A stretch of 64,000 nucleotides of DNA, taken from positions 59,842,970 through 59,906,969 of the forward strand of contig NC_057925.1 in assembly GCF_018873765.1 (NCBI RefSeq). The letters run 5' to 3'. This stretch comes from Telopea speciosissima (lineage: Eukaryota; Streptophyta; Magnoliopsida; Proteales; Proteaceae). A program made the translations under genes and the position numbers. Positions 59,061-64,000 of this stretch are shown here, one piece after another (positions within the stretch are counted from its first letter, which is position 1; every line of letters starts with the position of its first letter). The notes under the pieces are model-generated. The model did not search any database and was not told the DNA's origin. It saw nothing but the letters and a program-made list of their open reading frames with translations.

Positions 59061-60199
59061 TTAGCCAGGCTACACCACATATTATTACACTCTTCCACCA
59101 AACATAAATAGAACACATTCATAGAAATTAAATAGCAAACTTCCCACAATAAATAAAAACAAGCACCAAATAACCCTAGCATTTCAGTTGGTTAGAGATA
59201 AATGGGCAAGAAAATAGCTGCCATTTATATACAAAGAAGGGTAAAAGGGGGGGGGGGGGGAGGCATTATATTTGGGTCAATGGAAATAGGCTAGTATATA
59301 CTGTAGGATATTATCCAACATTTAGAGGGCCTACCTATAAAAAAAAATGGAAATAGGCTAGGCATGACAGAATAGGGCTTTTAAGTAGAAGATGGGTTTA
59401 AAGGGCTGAAATGGATTTAGGACTAGGAAGACATAAAATAGCAACTAGAAAGTAAGGGGACCAAGGGCTAGGTAACTAAGGTTTTAATGGGAAAGGGTTT
59501 TGATGTGCAGGTTATGACTGTGCATGGGTAAGGTATGAGAAAACATATGGGAAGAAAGACTGTGCATGGGTAAGGTATGGGAGCATAATGATTGAAAAAA
59601 TAAAGCAAAAATAACAAGAAAAATAAAAAAGGGATAACTAGATGAGGTACAACTCAACTTTGGTTTATTGCAAGCACCAACCTGGACTAGAACTTGGGGA
59701 GGAGCAGCAAAGTAGACAACAACTCAACTGCAATTCAATAAAGCAAATAACCCTTACCAAAATAAAAAAATAAAGCTAATAGCAATTCAACCAAATAGCT
59801 ACAATATCCCCCATCTCCTAGTATAGGCCACAGTGCTTCTAAAAATGAAAACCATTGACTTATTTACTCCCATAGCACATGTCACCTCCATGTTTCAACA
59901 AAATAGAAACCTTACAGATCTTCCATATTTACTCCCAAAATCTCCCAAATTCTACTTCTTTAGATTGTTCTCAAATTTTCTCACCCATGATTCCAGCCAT
60001 GGTTTGAGAACTCGGTTTCGGTACTGGTTTCGCCCAGCCAGAAAACCGAGTTGGGCCGAGATCTCAGTGAGATGATGTATTTTCATATCGCCTAGTATCT
60101 CGTCTCGCCATCTCAAATTAGCCAGATCTCGCCGAGTTCTTGTTCCATGATTCCAGCTAACTATTTCCTAAACTAAACTTAGAGGGGGAAAAGAAGCTC
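59061..60199. other. Intergenic or retroelement debris without genes
   Basis: It holds a G run (59250), a doubled TGTGCATGGGTAAGGTATG (59520, 59562), and a CTCGGTTTCGG/GATCTCGCCGAG word repeat (60000-60150). No coding sequence is supported. Confidence 0.55.
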
Positions 60200-61360
60200 G
60201 TCCCCCCCAACACTCCCCCTCAACCTGGTACGGGTATATTTGTCACTCAGCTTGGATACAATTGAGGCCTTTGAGAGAGCATCCACAATCTAATCTCGAG
60301 ACTGCACATATGAATACACACATCAACCCACAGTTCAACTTTTCCTTGATAATCCACTTCAATGTGCTTTATTAGACCATGCTAAACTAGGTTTTGGACA
60401 AAACTAATTACAGCTTCATCGGGGAACACTAGCTCTCCCAATAAGACTTTAGCCCTAAAAACTTGTATACTCCACACTCCTTCAGGTCACAAGATTACCT
60501 CCTATTGTAGTGTATAGAATCTAGAGGTGAATCTAGTCAGACCATGACCAGCCCCTATCATATCTATAGGCTTCCATCCTCATATGGCCATGCTTTGTGC
60601 CATAATCCCCTCTCACAGACTGGCTTCAGTACCTTAAGATCCGCTAAGCAGCTTCCAAATGGCATGTGGTCAGGGCATGCAGAAACTGATTCTCCATGCC
60701 AACACCATCAGTGATAAGAGAACGTAACAGAGACAAGTAAATCAACTTCCCAACCAATCTTTGGAACTAACAGCACCAACCAAAGGAACACCACTGTATC
60801 CTCAAGTTTATGGTTTGGCTAGATGAGACTTTCTGCCGCTCCACATCAAGAATTCTTGCTTCTCGAAGGTCCTTGAACTCAAATTACTAGCAAGTTTATC
60901 CTTCAACCAGTTCATATTTTCATTGTCATTTCAAGTCATCACCGCATCATCTGCTTAGAAAACAATATCTGTAACTTTCCTCTAATAATATTTATTACGA
61001 ATGGTGTTGTATTTAGCTTTGTATTCATATTTTTCTCATGGCCCTCAAAAATCTATCAATCCAAACATGAGGCGACTATATTAACCCATAATGGGTCGTA
61101 TTTAACTTGCATTCCCATGAAGGAAGATGTTCTTGACATCAAACTGCTGCCAAACCAAGTCTTGATTTGGAGCAAAAAATAGAACAAAAAATATCACTGT
61201 GTTCATTCATCTTGCCCACAGGAGCAAATGCCTCATAAAAGTCAGTTCCACAATTCTAGGTCAACCCTTTGGTCATACTTGTGTTGTTAATATTTGACAC
61301 TATACACCCATCTGCATCCACCAATTCTTTCCATTTAGGGAGTTCAAACAACTAAAAGGT
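60200..61360 (-). mobile_element. Decayed Copia-type pol
   Basis: Minus-strand reading, with many stops and frame changes, gives pieces of Copia reverse transcriptase: ADDAVMT near 60950, NWLKDKLASN, then SVDLLVSVTFSYH-like and HLEAA...LRYLK-like remnants near 60640. The RT-to-RNaseH order fits Copia. It cannot encode a protein. Confidence 0.65.
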
Positions 61361-61365
61361 AGCTG

Positions 61366-62480
61366 ATGCAGTGGCATTAGAGTGGCTGCACAGACACGAT
61401 AGACTTTGGAAATCAAAGCCCAAAAGGTCCATCCATTCTCACAGCCATTGGGCTTAAGTTTGGGTCCAAGCAAGGCTCGTAGTTGGTAAATAGTTAGTCT
61501 TTTAACTAGTTGGGTGAACTAATTTGTTTTCCAGGGGCATTATTGTAATTTTAATTTCTAGTGTGAGGCCACAGGTTTTGCTGTTTAATTAGTGTTAGTC
61601 TAATCTAGTCAAGTCAGTGTTAGTAGTTGAGTCCATAAACCGATATTCATTTTTCAGGCTGTCATGATGCCTGCATTTCCATAAAATAAAATAAATTTCT
61701 TAAGTGTGAGACCCAATGACAGGTTGTGCTGTTTAATTAGTGTTAGTCTAATCTAGTCAAGTCAGTGTTAGTAGTTGAGTCCATAAACCGATATCATTTT
61801 TCAGGCTGTCATGATGCCTGCATTTCCATAAAATAAAATGAATTTCCTTTTTTATGCCATTATATTTGTCATGTGCCATGCAATGCATAATGTCTATTAG
61901 GTTGCTTAGTAGTAGTTTAATTCTGTTAGATTATGTTTAAAGTGTTTGAAGTTCACTCAAAACACTACTTTTTGACTCCTATTTAAGAATGTAATCCCCC
62001 ATCTATTTAGTAAGATGAAAAGAAATTTATTTTGGGACAGTGTGGCTGTGAGGATTCTCTACCCAACCCTCTGAAACCCTTCACCTAGCAGCAACTCTGT
62101 TGCTCCCCTATTCTCCTCTTCCTTCTCCCTCTCTTCTCCCCTGCGATCCCGGCTTCTCTTCTTATTCTGCCCCCAGATCTGTTCTCTCTGCCGCAGGTAC
62201 TGAAGATCTTCTCTGCTATCAGACTTCTCTGAACAGAGCAGTTTATATTCTTTTAAAAGAAATCAATCTCAGAATCTGTCTGAACCTAATAAATTATTAC
62301 TCCGCTTCTGGTTTTGATCTCTTTTTTTATCTTAGATCCCCATCTGGTATTCAGTCTTATATCCTGCTATAATTCAAATTTGTTTCTGAATATTTTAATT
62401 TATTATTCTGTTCCTGGTTTCATTCCTTCTCTCTTTCCCAGATCTGACATTAATATCAATTCTGTACTCTGTTACTAAAA
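61366..62480 (+). mobile_element. LTR-like block with internal 145-bp tandem duplication
   Basis: It starts TGATGCAGTGGCATTAGAG, inside the decayed Copia pol, and reads on the plus strand through ATTGGGCTTAAG to a T/C-rich leader near 62100. TGCTGTTTAATTAGTGTTAG to CTGCATTTCCATAAAATAAA occurs twice (from about 61580 and 61726). Likely a solo LTR nested in the older element; the 3' limit is uncertain. Confidence 0.45.
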
Positions 62481-62849
62481 TCAGATCAGTTTCTCTATTG
62501 AATTCCTCTTCAGTTTTCATTATCAAATCTCTTCTATCATTATTAAGCTCTGTTATTAACCATTGGATATATCAGTTCATTCTTGGGCCTGTTTTTTCTG
62601 AGATCAATATACTTTTGGATATCAGACTGCATAAGTAGCATTGTTCTCCAAATCACGCAGCAGTTCTACAGAGTTATTTTCCACCTCAGATCAGAAATAA
62701 TATTTGCCACATTAAGAGGATCTTTCTTTTGGTCAACCATTGAGAGGATCATTCAGCTGTGTTGAAAATAAACCCCATAAGACACAAAATGAAACTGGGT
62801 GTCATTACAATAATTTATTTATTTTTTTTTTAAAAAAAACTTTCCTAAA

Positions 62850-63640
62850 AGCAATATATAGATGAGTCATAAACAATGGAACAATACAAGGATTCCGATG
62901 TCTGAAGAATGACTTGGATTGGAGGGGACATCTTGACAAAGAGCATGGGGCAGTGCACTTTTTTTGTCTGTTCCTTGTAAGAATTTGTAGTGACCTTGGG
63001 TCATGTTCATCATCCCATTTTTCCTTATTAAGGTTATCCTCTTGAACATGAACCTGACCATCAAACATGTACAATTCCACTGCCAATGGAAGAAAATACA
63101 ACTCTCCATTTCAGTGCTCCCTTTGAAGAGTAGTTTTTTTAGAAGTGAAATATGGAGCATAGTCAAAGACTGTAGTCACATCTCTAGCCCAGGGGAGGGG
63201 GTCAAACTTCATCCTTGTGGGAGAACAAAAGCAATCATAGCCCTCCTCTGCTGATGAATATTCAAGGAATACAAAATCCAGGGAATATTTTGGTAAGCTT
63301 ATGAAGCTTCGGCTTCTGGATTTTTCCACAAGCAAGTTTCTCAAGTTTAAAAATGTGTCCAATAAAATTAAAACGAATGGAATCTATAAAGCTTGAAGCA
63401 CAAGAAACCCAGAAACCACATTCGGTGGCTTCTTTTGCTCCTGCATATATGGTAAAGATTCCAAATGTTATATTTTGATTGGCTGTATGTTGTTAAACCC
63501 AAAAGCTGACTACAAAAAATCTTACCCAAACATGCACCAAGATGTCTCTATGTGGGTCCCACACACGGGCATAACATATACGTCCACTCACCTTAGCAAA
63601 AGTAATGCCTGAAGCAAACCCTGGGGCAAATTAATCCCCT
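62850..63640 (-). pseudogene. Unrecognised block with open frames and splice-like sites
   Basis: On the minus strand, acceptor-like TTTGCCCCAG is followed by FASGITFAK and a strong donor AAG/GTGAGT near 63595. A second acceptor (ATATATGCAG near 63442) precedes AKEATECGFWVSCASSFIDS... to FPGFCIP and a stop near 63272. Another frame then continues with EYSSAEEGYDCFCSPTRMKF, RDVTTVFDYAPYF, a TGA at about 63116, then ELYFLPLAVELYMFDGQVHV and NKEKWDDEHDPRSLQILTRN to about 62870. The shared frame with one stop and one shift suggests a broken gene or retrocopy. I do not recognise the family and cannot assign a function. Confidence 0.35.
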
Positions 63641-64000
63641 AAGTACATGAACAAGTTTCACATTCACCACTCAACAAGACATTCACATGGTCAAAAATCA
63701 CTAATTTATGAGCTAAACAGAGCAAGGATGAGTACAAATCGACCCGAATACCGAATAGATAGCACAACAACCATGTCTTTTCCACTGACTTGGTCAAGGA
63801 AAAAGAAGAAAGCAGCAAGCATTGAGAAATAACCACACAGAAACAGATCACAGTAACAATATGAACAACTATGCACTGTTACATAAATTTCCCATTGAGA
63901 ACCAAGCAGGGAGTTGAAAACAAAATATTGTTACAGCATGATAAAAATAAGCCTATTAAAGGAGAAAAATCTTTTAAATGATACATGAAAGTACATTATT
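63641..64000. other. Window end, nothing recognised
   Basis: AT-rich sequence without a supported gene. It could be intron sequence of the CDP-DAG synthase or of the unrecognised block. Confidence 0.4.

Overview
The window is plant nuclear DNA, from an angiosperm. It has spliced genes with GT-AG introns, a telo-box ribosomal-protein promoter, a TGA-type bZIP factor, polygalacturonase-inhibitor (PGIP) genes, Au-type SINEs, LINE and Copia remains and many MITE-like hairpins. The base composition is AT-rich and the spaces between genes are long and packed with repeats. I cannot name the species from sequence alone.

Region 1 (1-13.2 kb) is a PGIP cluster, all of it damaged. A partial plus-strand copy ends near 400. 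A minus-strand 3' fragment lies at 5878-6003 with about 4.5 kb of its own 3' flank, which is stretched by nested insertions. A second plus-strand copy (6683-7970) is split by a 272-bp MITE. A third plus-strand copy (10974-12018) carries a 1-bp insertion and a nonsense codon. The four 3' ends hold 4, 1, 2 and 3 units of a 7-bp repeat directly before the stop, and only three units put that stop in frame. About 2.2 kb of tandem repeat lies upstream of the third copy.

Region 2 (14.4-26.4 kb) has two complete minus-strand genes: cytosolic ribosomal protein eL6 (RPL6; 4 coding exons, 233 aa) and a TGA9/TGA10-type bZIP transcription factor (11 coding exons, 491 aa). I rebuilt both exon by exon with consistent phases.

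Region 3 (26.4-47.1 kb) is intergenic. It holds microsatellites, hairpins, a 1.7-kb element with terminal inverted repeats, a SINE, a LINE 3'-end fragment split by an inverted repeat, and several degenerate 'word' repeats. I found no supportable gene there.

Region 4 (47.3-55.7 kb and beyond) is the 3' part of an ER-type CDP-diacylglycerol synthase on the minus strand (7 coding exons, about 216 aa including the family signature). A SINE landed across its stop codon: the 16-bp target-site duplication shows the ancestral stop was TGA, and the present stop is TAG, made of T from the gene and AG from the SINE. Its introns hold a second SINE with a 17-bp duplication and a 5'-truncated LINE with a 17-bp duplication.

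Region 5 (55.8-64 kb) is mostly retroelement debris (a 459-bp tandem duplication, LTR-like blocks, LINE reverse transcriptase, decayed Copia pol), followed by an unrecognised, partly open minus-strand block near 62.85-63.64 kb. The upstream exons of the CDP-DAG synthase were not found and probably lie beyond the window.
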